A stretch of DNA of 64,000 nucleotides from Rotaria socialis (lineage: Eukaryota > Rotifera > Eurotatoria > Philodinida > Philodinidae): the NCBI GenBank assembly GCA_905331475.1, contig CAJNYU010001115.1, positions 124,001-188,000 of the forward strand, in the 5' to 3' direction. Numbering within the stretch: position 1 is the first letter of the stretch; the number at the start of each line of letters is the position of its first letter. Below the pieces are notes generated by a model. It ran no database searches and was not told the origin of the DNA. It saw only the letters and a program-made list of their open reading frames with translations. Below are positions 36,581 to 47,600 of this stretch, in pieces. The translations under genes and the position numbers were made by a program.

Positions 36581-36865
36581 ATTAAAATTCTTGTTGACTC
36601 AAAGGAATAAAGTTAATATTGAGGAGACTACCGATGCTTCTGGCTATGTGTGAGGGTGTCTTATGTGCTGAACAGAAAGCGAATACTATCCGAAAGCAAA
36701 CAACTCTAGTTACGAAAAGCATTGAATACGATCTATTGACACTCCAAACCATCACCTCCTCAAAACCCGTTTCCATGAAGCCAAATGCGATTCCCCTCAC
36801 GATGATCTCTTTGAAACAGATAAGGTCAATTTATTTTCGCGCCGAGAAAAATACAATTACATTTT

Positions 36866-38544
36866 CTATTTCACGCACACAATTGTTTCTTTCACAAGCA
36901 CAATATCTGGATGGGTTTCAGGTAACCGTTTTGCCAGATATGCCGCGCTTTTTCAAAACACAACAGCACTTTCGAGTACGTTTCCATCTCCATGTTTGTG
37001 GAACCAATGCTGTTGTAGCAAATAGCCAATACTGAACGATTAGATGGGAGAGCTCTTTTGTAGATTTCCAGTGAGCCTTAGTATAGTGGCAATGTGTTGG
37101 GGTACTCGCCCATATGGTAATACACTAATGCTAGTTGATGATTGTAATCAACTGGTTGGGTATCGTAAGATGCTTGCTCGAGAAGCATCTGATAGAGGTG
37201 TTCTGCTTTTGAGGGTTCACCGACGCGAAAAATTATAGCACCAAATTGAGACCTTCCCTCTGTCGCAGTTAGTTCTTGGCGTAAATATGATGTTAGCGTG
37301 CTCATATCATGATCACCATTTGCCCACGATTGTGAAATTTACTTCCCATAGTCGATTAGTAGTAGGTTCTTCGTGAATATGTTGAATTTGATCGATGCGA
37401 AATATTGTATGAGTGGAAAAAAATTTTCTTCTTCACCTCCTTCGTAGTAGTCAACGCTTTTGACATCGACGAAAAGGATCGATGCTCGTAACGAAGAGTA
37501 TACCTACTGAATTTAGATCGTTACTCAATGCCACTGACTGCGCATAGATATAGGAAACTTGACGATCACAACTGTGGAAATAAAGTTGTTGAAAGACAAT
37601 AAGTCCTCCTTTTGTTTTTTTTCATTTTTTCGAAACTCTCCATTGATAAACCTTGTCCACAGAAACCTTGAAATAATATCCCTATGATCTCGATCGATTG
37701 TTGCTGATGATGTAATGTTTCCAGTTTTCTGTGTAAACCTCGAAGAAAGAAACCCATTTTAAGTATAATATCAACATCCATTAGACGAAGATCACGGTTG
37801 AGCATGGAGTACATAAAATATGTTCCCGTATATCACAAAATAGGTGTATGGTCATGATATTCGCGTTCAACTTCACTGATTTCCTTTTCAAGAATATCAT
37901 TTTGAGGACGGCAGAAGTCGGCAAATTCTTTAATAGATTGTGTATCGTCGCCTTTGATTTGCAAAATTGCGTCTTTAAATAATTGAGTTTACATAAATAA
38001 TCGGTCAATACCATTACAAACTGATTGATATCATGGATCGATCACAATGTCCAAGATAAACTTTTAATGCTTCAGAAATCAGTTTGATTTGGGAGTATAC
38101 ACCTTTGACCTTCAATATTGTTTGAGCCCATTGCTTATGAGCAGATAAATTATCATCCAGTACATAGATGGCATGTAATTGTGGCCAAGTATGAATTTCG
38201 ATGGCAGATGTTAAGTGTCGTTCAAGTTAACCACATACAATCATGAATACTTTTTCATTTTCGATATCACTCAGAAAATCTATGCATTGTTCAGCATCTT
38301 TAAATATTGTGATAGGAGTGATAATGTTTTGTAGGTATTGTATTGAGTTTTTAAAATCATCATGCGATTCATCGAGACTGGTGTCAAGCCAGACCAAACG
38401 AAAATTTTGTAGAACTCGATGAGTACGCTGTGTAGGAACATTAGCGCCGTTTGTGGTGATAGTAGCTAGTGGCCTATCAACAATCGACAACAAAAAATTT
38501 TGGTTATTCATGACGAATGAAATAATGGAAGAAAGCAGCAACAT
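36866..38544 (-). pseudogene. Decayed ART-fold/TPR gene, same family as 57827-59812
   Basis: The minus strand can be followed from an N-terminal module (FRLVWLDTSLDESHDDFKNS, AEQCIDFLSDIENEKVFMIV; 38227-38511) through an in-frame TAA, then LERHLTSAIEIHTWPQL and QWAQTILKVKGVYSQIKLIS in the same frame. The ART-like part follows (MYSMLNRDLRLMDVDIILKM, GMGFFLRGLHRK, FQGFCGQGLSMESFEKMK; 37566-37814), and then TPR repeats (LYQMLLEQASYDTQPVDYNH; 37078-37305). A C-terminal SLPETHPDIVLVKET-like end stops at about 36866. Breaks include at least one internal stop and several frameshifts, so no full-length protein is possible. It matches the intact paralogue domain by domain, including the FRLVWLD and YSMLN motifs. 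Confidence 0.8.
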
Positions 38545-38639
38545 TTCATCTCATTAAATAAATCATGCCAATACTTCATTTGTTGGTACTTACTCTTTAC
38601 TGGTACCTATAGAGTTTCAGCACGTTTCTCCTCGTCTTT

Positions 38640-39000
38640 GTTTCATGTTAAGAGTGCTCCTGAAATAGCAGCGACAAACACAGTTTCTCCACATCGAGAA
38701 AACGAGGCAGAAGAAAGAATAACCGTCACTCCATAAAACATATTTGAAAAGCCGTGGCTTTCATTTACGAATGTTGTACGCAATTTCGCTCTTCTCGTTA
38801 CGGAGCGTTTTCTCCACAGACTCAATAATGCATATAGCACCAGCAAGCACACCAACAGCAACAGCGAAAAAGAGATTCCATTACACAAACATGCTTCATT
38901 TACAACATTCCTTGAAATCAGCAAGAATAAAAAGTAAATAGGTATTATTCGTCGAAAGCTTCGATGATGCTTTAGACTATCATAAAATACAGTGCCCACA
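38640..39000 (-). pseudogene. Possible relic of a membrane protein gene
   Basis: The minus strand carries a hydrophobic segment NLFFAVAVGVLAGAICIIES followed by VEKTLRNEK, and in another frame MFYGVTVILSSASFSRCGE. Stops interrupt the frames upstream. The segment resembles the last transmembrane helix of ionotropic receptor channels, but the likeness is weak. I treat it as a fragment, not a gene. Confidence 0.22.
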
Positions 39001-39649
39001 ACCTGTCTTCAGTAAAATCATGCTAGAAAAAAATAATATTTTCATTTTTGGAACTACAATATAGTGGATATTTTATCATAATCAACGGAAATAAATAAAT
39101 TCAAGCACAAAAAGATAGTATACATGTAGATACGAATTATTATTGAAAGAATTTTAAAAAAAGGATTCCCGCATCATATGGACTGATTGAAATCAGCTAG
39201 TGCTAAGTTTTTCTTTGATCGCCAAATCTAACATGGATTATTTATCATTTTGTTCCTGTAGGTAAAATTAGCACGACATTCGAGTAATTTCATTCACAAT
39301 TCGCTTTCTGAGTCATATTTAATAGAGAATTCTATCCTATATCGAAGGATACCATTTCCAATGACGTCATCGAGGAAATAATGTAGATCAGACAAACACC
39401 GAGGCTTGGGTGAATGTGCTTCATGTTATGAATGAGAAACAATTGCTCTCAAGAATTAAATATTTTCATGTCCCCTGTCGACGCACATTCACAACCATTA
39501 TCAGCAGCTCTACGTATACTGTTCAAATAATGTTTCTGAAACACTTTCGATTTTAGTTCTGTTCTAAAATGAATTGCTTTTCTCTGATAAAACTTGTTTC
39601 TTTCTTTTCTATTTTATTAAAAATGCCGAAATGAGTTAAAATAAATGGG
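39001..39649. other. Intergenic region, no gene seen
   Basis: About 650 bp upstream (in window order) of the CUB-LDLa stop. Its right end (39545-39649) shares TAAAATGAATTGCTTTTCTC with copy B at 35752, so it includes the 3' flank of the repeated block. Confidence 0.45.
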
Positions 39650-40463
39650 TCATTTTTTTCCAATCGTACTGCATGAATATTCATCTGTACCGTCACCGCA
39701 ATGATTATGTGAATCACATTCAAGTTGTTTCGAGATACAGTTCTTATTTCCACATAGGAAAAAGCCAAGATTTTGAGGACATGTGTGAACCGCTGAAAAC
39801 GAAGATCAATTAATTTATCAAAGTTAGACCGAAAATTCTACCTGGGAAGTGAAGTGCTATCGCTACTTGAAAACCACTTGATTTAGTTCCTGAACCACTG
39901 GTAAATGTGAATGTTACTTGTGAGGTTGTGGTCTAAATTGTAGGAAAAACTTGTGTTACATGAAGCATCATCTAATTATCTTACAGTAAAGCTGAATGAA
40001 GCAAGTGTACCACATTGTTGTTTAATATCTTGATTAAGTAAAGTTGAACTATCATAGATAAGTAATAAATCTTTCGGACAATCAACAGTATTCATTTTTT
40101 CTACCGTTACCACAAACCGTTGTGTTGGTTGAGCAGCACGAAATTTAATCGAACAACTGAAATTAGGCTGATATTTACTACTGCTTGTTAATTGAAACCA
40201 TCCACCAGGTCTCAAGTCACCATCGAAAATGATGGATTCATTGCCACACATTTTATCCATGAAGACTATTAAGAGAAAAGACTTGAGTACTAAGTCACTA
40301 TGATGCGAAAGTGAAGTCGATTAAGCTACGATTGAAAAATATGTCTAAAATTTGAACCTAGCTACTAGGGACGTCACCAGAAAAAATTGTACGGGGGAGG
40401 CGGGGGTAAGTCGTTAGTCAAAACTACCGTAAGGGTGGCTAAACTTATTTTTCTAGGGGGGCT

Positions 40464-40538
<75 letters not shown>

Positions 40539-40821
40539 CGGGGGGGGGGGGGGGNAAAACTACCGTTAGGGTGGGTTAACTTTTTTTTTTTGGGGGGGGG
40601 CGCCCTGCCCCCCCCCCCCCCTGGTTACGCCCCTACTAGATACACAACAAATATTCAAGTTCTAAAGTTATCGAATAAATATAAAACACAAAGATGCTAA
40701 GCACAATTTTATACTTACATTTCTCGTTAATCGGTTTGGCATCACTGTAGTGAACAAGTAGAATGAAGAGAATTAAAATTAGAGATGGTTCGATTTTTTG
40801 CATTTTATTTAAAATCTTCAC
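39650..40821 (-). CDS. Secreted CUB-LDLa domain protein
   Basis: Four minus-strand exons join in phase (40821-40719, 40265-39985, 39932-39842, 39792-39650) into 205 residues. The start [20 protein letters not shown] continues into a signal peptide (LLVHYSDA, cleavage near aa 28). A CUB domain (about aa 38-155) includes [55 protein letters not shown] and [20 protein letters not shown]. The C-terminus is one LDL-receptor class A module with six cysteines and the calcium-binding acid pattern [16 protein letters not shown]. Such proteins are extracellular binding modules; no catalytic domain is present, so its partner is unknown. A second ATG (aa 7) could also serve as start. Intron 1 contains the small transposon at 40368-40633. 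Confidence 0.85.
40368..40633. mobile_element. Small DNA transposon (MITE) with TACTA target duplication and G-run
   Basis: Terminal inverted repeats GGGACGTCACCAG (40368-40380) and CTGGTTACGCCCC (40621-40633) match at 11 of 13 positions and are flanked by identical TACTA (40363-40367, 40634-40638). No open frame that could be a transposase. The inside holds about 95 nt of nearly pure G (40461-40554), one N (40555), and two direct copies of an AAAACTACCGTAAGGGTGG-like unit at about 40420 and 40556. It lies in intron 1 of the CUB-LDLa gene. The single N plus extreme G run point to a collapsed or poorly assembled stretch. Confidence 0.75.
40461..40554. repeat. Poly-G tract ending at an assembly N
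   Basis: About 94 nt, all G except one C at 40539. The track translates as polyglycine, which is not a gene. The following base is N, so length and sequence are not reliable. Confidence 0.9.
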
Positions 40822-41267
40822 TATTGCCCAATGTATGTAAATTATAATCGAAAGAAAAATATATCCTGCGTTACTTTTTGTGAAAAATATGAATATGCGT
40901 CAGCCCTATGATAAAGAAGACAGGCAAAAAGCATTGTTATTTATTCTTGAAAATAAAAACATGATACAATAAACTGATAAGACTAAACTTTTGATAAGAC
41001 AAAAGTGTAATATGATCTATCACTAGTGATATATTACTCATATTGGCAATTCAATTTTATATTCAATCGATGACGTTTGGTTTCTAATATTTGACTTATA
41101 AAATTAATTATAGGCTTTTATATCTCCTAGCCTCCTTGAATGGTATCACCAGTAAAACAATTTAGTTTACGTATGTTGAAATGAACAATTATATTTGAAA
41201 AACAAAACAAACAACAAAACTACTAATTCACTTTTGCAATAAATAAAAATCGCTAGTATGTGTACAA
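40822..41267. other. Intergenic region, no gene seen
   Basis: About 450 bp, AT-rich, between the start of the CUB-LDLa gene and the end of the next minus-strand frame. No feature can be supported. Confidence 0.45.
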
Positions 41268-41642
41268 TTATATAACATAAATTTTCATTTCCGTCTCTGT
41301 ATATTGGTGTTGTTTATTATTTTTCACAGCTCTTGTTGAATATAATAAATATTTCAATTCAATACGTTTAATGATCGTCGATGGATGTATATGACTGCGT
41401 CTAGAACGACTCGATCGATATATCTTTTGATACGATGATCCTGGCGATCGTGGAATTAAAGTTATGGCTGAAATCGACAATTCAAATTGTGTAGAAAAAT
41501 CAGGAGACTTGGATAAAGTCGATGATAGTGGTTGTGAACTGTAAGATTTATTGGAACGTTTTGGAGTCGATGTTAACGGTACATGCAATTGAAATGAATC
41601 TATACTTGGCAATACGGATGATGATCCATCCATATTGGCCAT
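41268..41642 (-). CDS. Hypothetical Ser/Pro-rich protein, single exon
   Basis: An uninterrupted 124-codon frame with a proper ATG (MANMDGSSSVLPSIDSFQLH). It is Ser/Thr/Pro-rich with possible phosphosite motifs (TSTPKR, SKSPDF, IPRSPGSS), followed by a basic stretch RSSRSRRSH and a more regular C-terminus. Low repetition and codon choice similar to neighbouring exons suggest a real gene, perhaps regulated by proline-directed kinases. I recognise no family. It could also be one exon of a larger gene together with 42353-42910. Confidence 0.45.
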   Translation of the reverse strand: MANMDGSSSVLPSIDSFQLHVPLTSTPKRSNKSYSSQPLSSTLSKSPDFSTQFELSISAITLIPRSPGSSYQKIYRSSRSRRSHIHPSTIIKRIELKYLLYSTRAVKNNKQHQYTETEMKIYVI

Positions 41643-42352
41643 GTTATTTCTTTAATAATGCTATTATATTCAATAGAGCAGATATTTATAAAGAAGGAAG
41701 AAGAGAAAAAAGAATACAAGGCACAGATTGTGTACGTTTATTACATTAATTGGGCAAGAAAAAAAAAGAGACTCCCTTATCGAATAAACATTGACAAATA
41801 GCTGCTAAAAGGTGTGACAACAGAAAGAAGAAGGAGGAAAAATATTGAATGCTATGAAGAAATTCAGAACACTGAAATAAACGAATAAAATCCAAATAAG
41901 TTCGATACGATATAAAACTCAAATCGAAATACTTGTCTTTGAAGTTTGTGCTTTTATTTACTATCAATTAATGATTATGATTCTACGTCGATATCAAATC
42001 TTGATAAGCATCTGCAATATTATGTCTATCATAAAGAGAACATAGAGAAAGTCTATTGTTTATGTGATGTTAAGTTTGAGTGTAGGTGTGAATTGTAAAG
42101 CAAAACAATGACGCGTGCCGTATCCGATACATTCAAAAAGAGTCAAAACATTGAGCAGACAGCAATTACGTGGTATGAATCGAACCGAATAAATATTTAA
42201 CACTTAATAAACTTGAACTAATTTCAAAAACAATAGGTTAATTCAACACAAATAAGAGAGAATATTTTTGTTGCTATAGACCAACATAAGAAGTACCGGA
42301 GTGTGCCATGGATTTCCTGTACTGGAGATTGTTGTTGTTCATCAATCTTTTC
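41643..42352. other. Intergenic region, no gene seen
   Basis: 710 bp between two minus-strand hypothetical genes. Nothing else can be supported; it would be intron if the two belong to one gene. Confidence 0.4.
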
Positions 42353-42910
42353 CTATTCATGTTTTTGAAGCCTGATAGAGTTGACACACTCTTGAGCTGA
42401 AGCAGTGATTCTAATTTTAAACATTTCTTGTTTTTTGTCAACATTAGAAAATGATTGGTGTATTTCATTTTCTATAGTGTTCAACAACAAGTTAATTGGC
42501 CCAGTTAGGTTTTGTTCTCTATAGAACATGAGTATCTTATTAAGCATATATAATAAAAGCTGAAATAGTTCATTTAAATGTTGCGGTTTGATGTTTATTT
42601 TATCAAGAGAAACTAAAAAACAAAATAACCGAACGAAAATTTAAAAAAAAACAATAAAGTTTTATATGTCCCACATTTGATGAATATTTTGATCGCGGTG
42701 ATAACATTCGGGTTTTGGTCGATAGAGAAGTAAATCAAGTTTTATGTTAGATATTTGATAATGTTGACAACATTTTTCGTCGAAAACTTTTGGACGATCA
42801 TTGTTGTCGTTGATCTTGTTTTTAATAAGTGTATAGAATTTATTCGGTGTTGATGAACGCGGTAACGGTGTTAAAGTTGGTTTTTTAGGTGTACTTGTTT
42901 TAAATAACAT
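42353..42910 (-). CDS. Hypothetical protein, probably two exons
   Basis: The first segment starts at ATG 42910 (MLFKTSTPKKPTLTPLPRSS) and contains TP-type phosphosite motifs and several Cys/His. A second segment, after a TTTTTTAG acceptor (exon from 42612), reads SLDKINIKPQHLNELFQLLL and continues with MLNKILMFYREQNLTGPINL to the stop at 42353, mostly alpha-helical in character. The joining donor is uncertain: GTTATC after codon GAA plus T keeps phase, whereas the better placed GTGGGA does not. I recognise no family. The first segment resembles the adjacent 41268 protein in its TSTPK motif only. Confidence 0.45.
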
Positions 42911-43751
42911 TTTATGCTGATGAGCAATTCTAAATCAAATTCGAATGAATCTTTTTTTTTTCAGATTTCTTAATCCAATGTCGTCTTACTTCATGTTTTC
43001 AGGCATATCATTGATAGAGCGAGAGAGAGCGAAAGTGATTATCTATTTCTTTTTCTTTTTCCTCCTATCAGCGCTAATAATTGAAAGAGAGAAAATAGAG
43101 AGCAGAAGAAGAAAAGAACAAAACAGAATAATACATTGTTTAAATTAATCGTCTCCTACCGTTTTCTGTTCACATTTAAGTGATGACAACGATAGTACAA
43201 GCTGCGTGCGGTTGGGAAATCTGTTCTAGTATTGAGCAGATTTTTTCTCATCCACTACTATCCTAATATTCATACGGATATTGACAAACGAATAGATTTT
43301 TCCTCGTTGTTTTTTGTCTTTTTCTCGAAAATTGATGTGATGCTGATTAGGCGTGAAACAAGGCTTTTCGCACACATTTCCATCCGGTGTATCAAATTGT
43401 GTCATAATCGAACAAATGACCAGCTGGATAATCTATCTTACATATTTTGCTATATGTAAGTATATATTATTTATCAATGCTGATAATGATGATAGAACTA
43501 AAACGTATGACAGTCAACTAATGAAAATACACAGGTACAATGATATATGCAATAAGAGCAAAATTTTACATACATACACACACATACACATAAAATGCGA
43601 AAGAAAAATAAACGAAAGAAGCAATGATTTTTTTAATGGCGTTATGACTAGAATTAAAATAAGTATAAAAAAATCATGAAGATAAAACAAGATAGATGAG
43701 TAGTATTCCTTGGTTCGTGTTGTAGATAAATAAGTGGATTTTTTTCTTCTT
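42911..43751. other. Intergenic region, no gene seen
   Basis: About 840 bp between the hypothetical gene and the last RGS exon. Plus-strand frames are AT-driven, including an FFFFFL-type one, and lack domains. It holds promoter sequence for the gene at 42910 and the 3' flank of the RGS gene. Confidence 0.45.
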
Positions 43752-46700
43752 CTAACGAGAACCAGTTCCTAATAAATGTTTGTCAGTAAAGCCACTAGCA
43801 CTACAAATACTACTAATCGGTGCAGTTTCTAATGGAGTTCGTAAAACAATTGAAAGCCGGCCTGATTTAATCCCTGGCTAAAATAAATAAAACAGAAGAA
43901 AAGCAAAATAGGAATTTATTCTAATAGGAAGCAAAAAATCATTGGTTTTATATGATAATTAATTAAGATGGAGTATATAAATCATTTGAAAAAAGCAAGC
44001 AATCAAACAAATGTACTGGTAGCAATAGATCATGTGTAAGATTAGATGCAAACATTTTTTTTTAATTCAAGCAGAATATTAGAAATATGTATTAAATATA
44101 AAAAAGGAAGGTTCAAAACATCAAACACAAATGTTCAATTATTGGCCCATGGCTTTTATATGTGAATATCAAAAGGCCTGGTACAATATAGTGCAAAAGG
44201 GAAGACGACTGAGGCAGGCAGAATAAAAAGTGCTAATAAATAAAATAAATATATAGATAAATAAGTGTATATATATATATATATATGTATATAATCGTGA
44301 ACTGTTTATTACGGATATATGCGCGCACGATTTTTACATTAGTATTTTTTGGATAACTAAAAACAAAACAACAACAAACAACAAGGAAGAAGAAAAATAA
44401 CGAAATATTCATAATCCCACATTAGATTTACATAATCGTAAGAACTATGTCTACTACCAACACCACCCTCACCACATCCATCCTTAGATTTTGAATGGTT
44501 GCACGTGTGTGTGTGTGTGCGTGTGTGTGCGTGTGCATGTATCTGTGTGTGTGTGTGTGTGTGTGCGTGTACATGTGTGTGCTTTTTCACACGTATTTGC
44601 CCAAAAACAAAATTAGAAAAAGAAGATGAAAAAAAGCAATATTAAATAAATATCTGTTAAGTCTTTTTTGTTGTTTTTGAAGAAGAAGAAATGAAAAACT
44701 AAGTCTTCTTTTGCTTTTTGTCGTCGGATTCATTACTTACTTTCTTCTTTCCACCTAATATTAAATCTTTATAGGCTTCGGAACGTAAAAATCGAGCATA
44801 GGTATCACGATTCATTAGATTGAAGATATGATCCTAATAAGAAAATTAATAAATTCAATAAAATATTTGAAAAAAAAAGATCATACCTGCGCTTCATCGA
44901 AAGTATATCGACTAGGGAGATGGGTCATATTATTTTTTGTTAAATTCATGACACGTTGATCAATATTAATTGAGTAATAAGCACCTATAGATCATATTGA
45001 AAGTTACTTTTTCCAATGAAAAAAACCTAATATAAACCTGGCGAAAGAAATTCATTGTAAATGTCATGTACTCTTTTGAGTACATCGTTTTGTGAAGTAT
45101 GAAATCGTAATTGTATACATGCTTCGTAGAATCTTAGATTTTCACTGGAATATTCTTTATCAAGAAATTTCCAAAAAAGATCGCGACCAATCGGATCTTT
45201 GAGTAGTTCATTGATTGAAAAGCTCCATCGTTTAACACGTCGTGCCGAAATTTCTTTGACATTACCCAGTTTTTCCAAATCCCATAGATCAATAGAATCA
45301 ACTATCCCTTGAAAAGAAAAACGAAACAAACTATTTTCTTATCACGAGTAGAGCACTTCTATTTTCTGATGCTGCTAATTATAAACAACATTTAATGGCT
45401 AATTTATACGAAACATAACCTTCGAATATCGAATTTCATGATATTTTAAATGTTTTCGATAAGAGAAAGTCGAGAATTTTAATTAAAAGGTTATTTCTTA
45501 TCATTGAAATTGCTAGAGAGAAAACAAAAAAAAGGAAGGCATGTTTCTCTTACAAGGATTTGATGGTTCACATGTTGTTAAAAATGGATCGAATTCTGCA
45601 TATTGTTCGTAATAAGAAACATAATTTTCGCAAACTTTCGAAGTTCTTAAACATCGTCGATCGATTCGATGTTTGAGAAATTCGATTTCATGACATAACT
45701 GATCAATTAATGCTGCTTCGTCGCATTCACGTAAACTTCCTGTTTGACTTTGTGATGGTGCATTTGCGGTGGCTGCTGGTCCTGTTGATAATAATCCAAC
45801 AGTCATAGTTATTAAATTTTTATTAGCAGCAAACGCAAGTGCAGACGCTGGAGCCGTCGACGATGATGCTGTCGACGATTTTCTTTGACTTCCTAATAGT
45901 GGTTGAGAACTTAAAAACGATGCCTTTCGTCGCATTAACTTTTTAACATCTTGTTCACTCATATTCGCACAACCAGGTGCTGGCCGGTAAACATCCCAGA
46001 AAGCACGTTCTTGCGAATCAAGAACATTGCGTTCGACTTTGTCACGCTTTTTGTCAACCCTGTTATAGATGGATAATTAAATTAGATTCGAAATATCATT
46101 TTTGCTTTGTTTTAATAATCTTACTTTATTTGTGCTTCAGCTTGCATATAAATGAGTTCCCATTTGCGAGCAAATAATTTTTGTAGTCGTGCGAGATTTT
46201 CTGCTTCATAATCAGCAAGCTCTAGGCGAGTTTTATTTTGCATTGTTCGTTTACATAAATACACAGCTACAAAGAGAAAGAAAAGCATTGAAAAACTAAT
46301 TCGCATTTAAAAAATAAAATCAAAATCAGAATTGCTGGCAAAAAAAGTTTTATGTGATAAGTTAGTCTTAGCGGTTGATTTGTCTACCTCCTGTTTGACT
46401 TTTGTATTGCTGGAGAAAATAAATAAATCATAAGTAAAAGAGAAAGAAAAAAAGAAAAAAATCTAGTCATACCATAATCAATATTATCAGGTTCGCCATG
46501 ATTCGACGGCCAAAAATAGGGTGTCTAAAATGATCGACAAAGAAAAACAAGTGTTTAGTCTAGTACTCAAATAATTCGATTTACTTGAAATCTATAGAAA
46601 GTACCATCATTTTTCACTGTTAATACATGATCTTCTATGGGTAGAATCTGCAGAAAAAAAAAGCAAAAAACAAAAGTCTTTTTTAAAGTAAAGTAACATG

Positions 46701-47290
46701 TCTTACATAGCCACAAGATGACATAAGATTGGCTAAATGCAAAGCATCAGCTAAATAGTAAAACAAAATATTTTATTCAGACTGTTGAAAACAATAACGG
46801 ATGATTTATGTTTATACTTGTATCATCGACATCGAGTGTCTTCAATATCCACTGTATTAAATCGCCACCGGTAAAAACACTTGGAATTTTTGACATAAAA
46901 CTTTTCACAGATTTGATTGGTAGGCCAGTATTTTCATCTTGCATTCTTTCTAGTAATAATTCAATCTATGAAATAATCAAATTAAGTGTTTTGACAGAAA
47001 TAATAAGTAGTATAGTAAATTACTTTTTTATACGTGCAAAAATTTGGAATTTCATAGTCTCGATTGATGCCTTCCATCAAGTCTGTACTAGGATGCACGA
47101 GAAAATCGTTGGTAGGCGGTCCACTACTAGCATTGGTTCCAATTGATTCATTCAAAGCTATATGCTCGTCAATATCAACAGCCATGATACTATATGTTGG
47201 TGGAGGTACAATGACGCGAACCATTTCAGCAGTTAATTGGTCACCTGTTGAGTCATTATCGGTAAGAGACGCTCGATTTCGAGCGGCCAT
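43752..47290 (-). CDS. RGS7: R7-family regulator of G-protein signalling (DEP-DHEX-GGL-RGS)
   Basis: Minus-strand exons join in phase: 47290-47024, 46965-46818, 46750-46707, 46647-46585, 46524-46473, 46266-46125, 46059-45554, 45307-45038, 44984-44887, 44833-44741, with an optional last exon 43877-43752 (602 residues). If the final GTAAGT donor is not used, translation stops at 44699 (574 residues). Domains: DEP (about aa 88-175; [28 protein letters not shown]), DHEX with [20 protein letters not shown] and [23 protein letters not shown] ([31 protein letters not shown]), RGS ([55 protein letters not shown]). R7 RGS proteins pair with Gbeta5 through GGL and speed GTP hydrolysis by Galpha-o/i in neurons. 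Similarity is nearest RGS6/7. Confidence 0.92.
44503..44583. repeat. (GT)n compound microsatellite
   Basis: Interrupted GT/GC dinucleotides of about 80 bp within the optional last intron of the RGS gene. It gives a spurious His-Thr open frame on the minus strand, which I discard. Confidence 0.9.
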
Positions 47291-47600
47291 TCAGTCATAA
47301 TAAAAAGCAATCATAATGATCACATTCTCTAGAACAAAGAAAACACAAAATTGAAATCTGTCTTAGAATAACTTTAAAGACAAGAATATCATAAATATTT
47401 GAGAAAGCGAGACAAAAAGAAAAGAAGAAGCAACAACAACAACAAGAAAAAAAATCTAAAAGAAATAGGTTTAGTGAGGAGGAAAACATTGATGGGCAAC
47501 AAGAGGGCTTTAAGTTCATTTGTTCATATTTTGTAACTAATTGCTGTAATTTTCTTTTTGTTGAAATCTGACTATTTCAATTGAATTGCTTGCAATATTT
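47291..47600. promoter_or_regulatory. Spacer between TMEM33 stop and RGS start
   Basis: 310 bp between two minus-strand genes, including the TMEM33 3' UTR and the RGS upstream sequence. No specific site is identified. Confidence 0.35.

Noticed and set aside
40387..40569. Open frame encoding polyglycine
   Set aside because: It is the translation of the G homopolymer inside the small transposon and spans an N; not a gene.
42905..42940. CTGATGAG motif as a hammerhead ribozyme core
   Set aside because: No GAAA core strand with matching stems follows within reach.
44357..44590. His-Thr-rich open frame
   Set aside because: It reads through a GT/AC microsatellite within an RGS intron.
46381..46420. 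Possible 22-nt RGS microexon CAATACAAAAGTCAAACAGGAG flanked by AG and GT
   Set aside because: Inclusion would break the reading phase between exons 5 and 6, and R7 relatives have no residues there.
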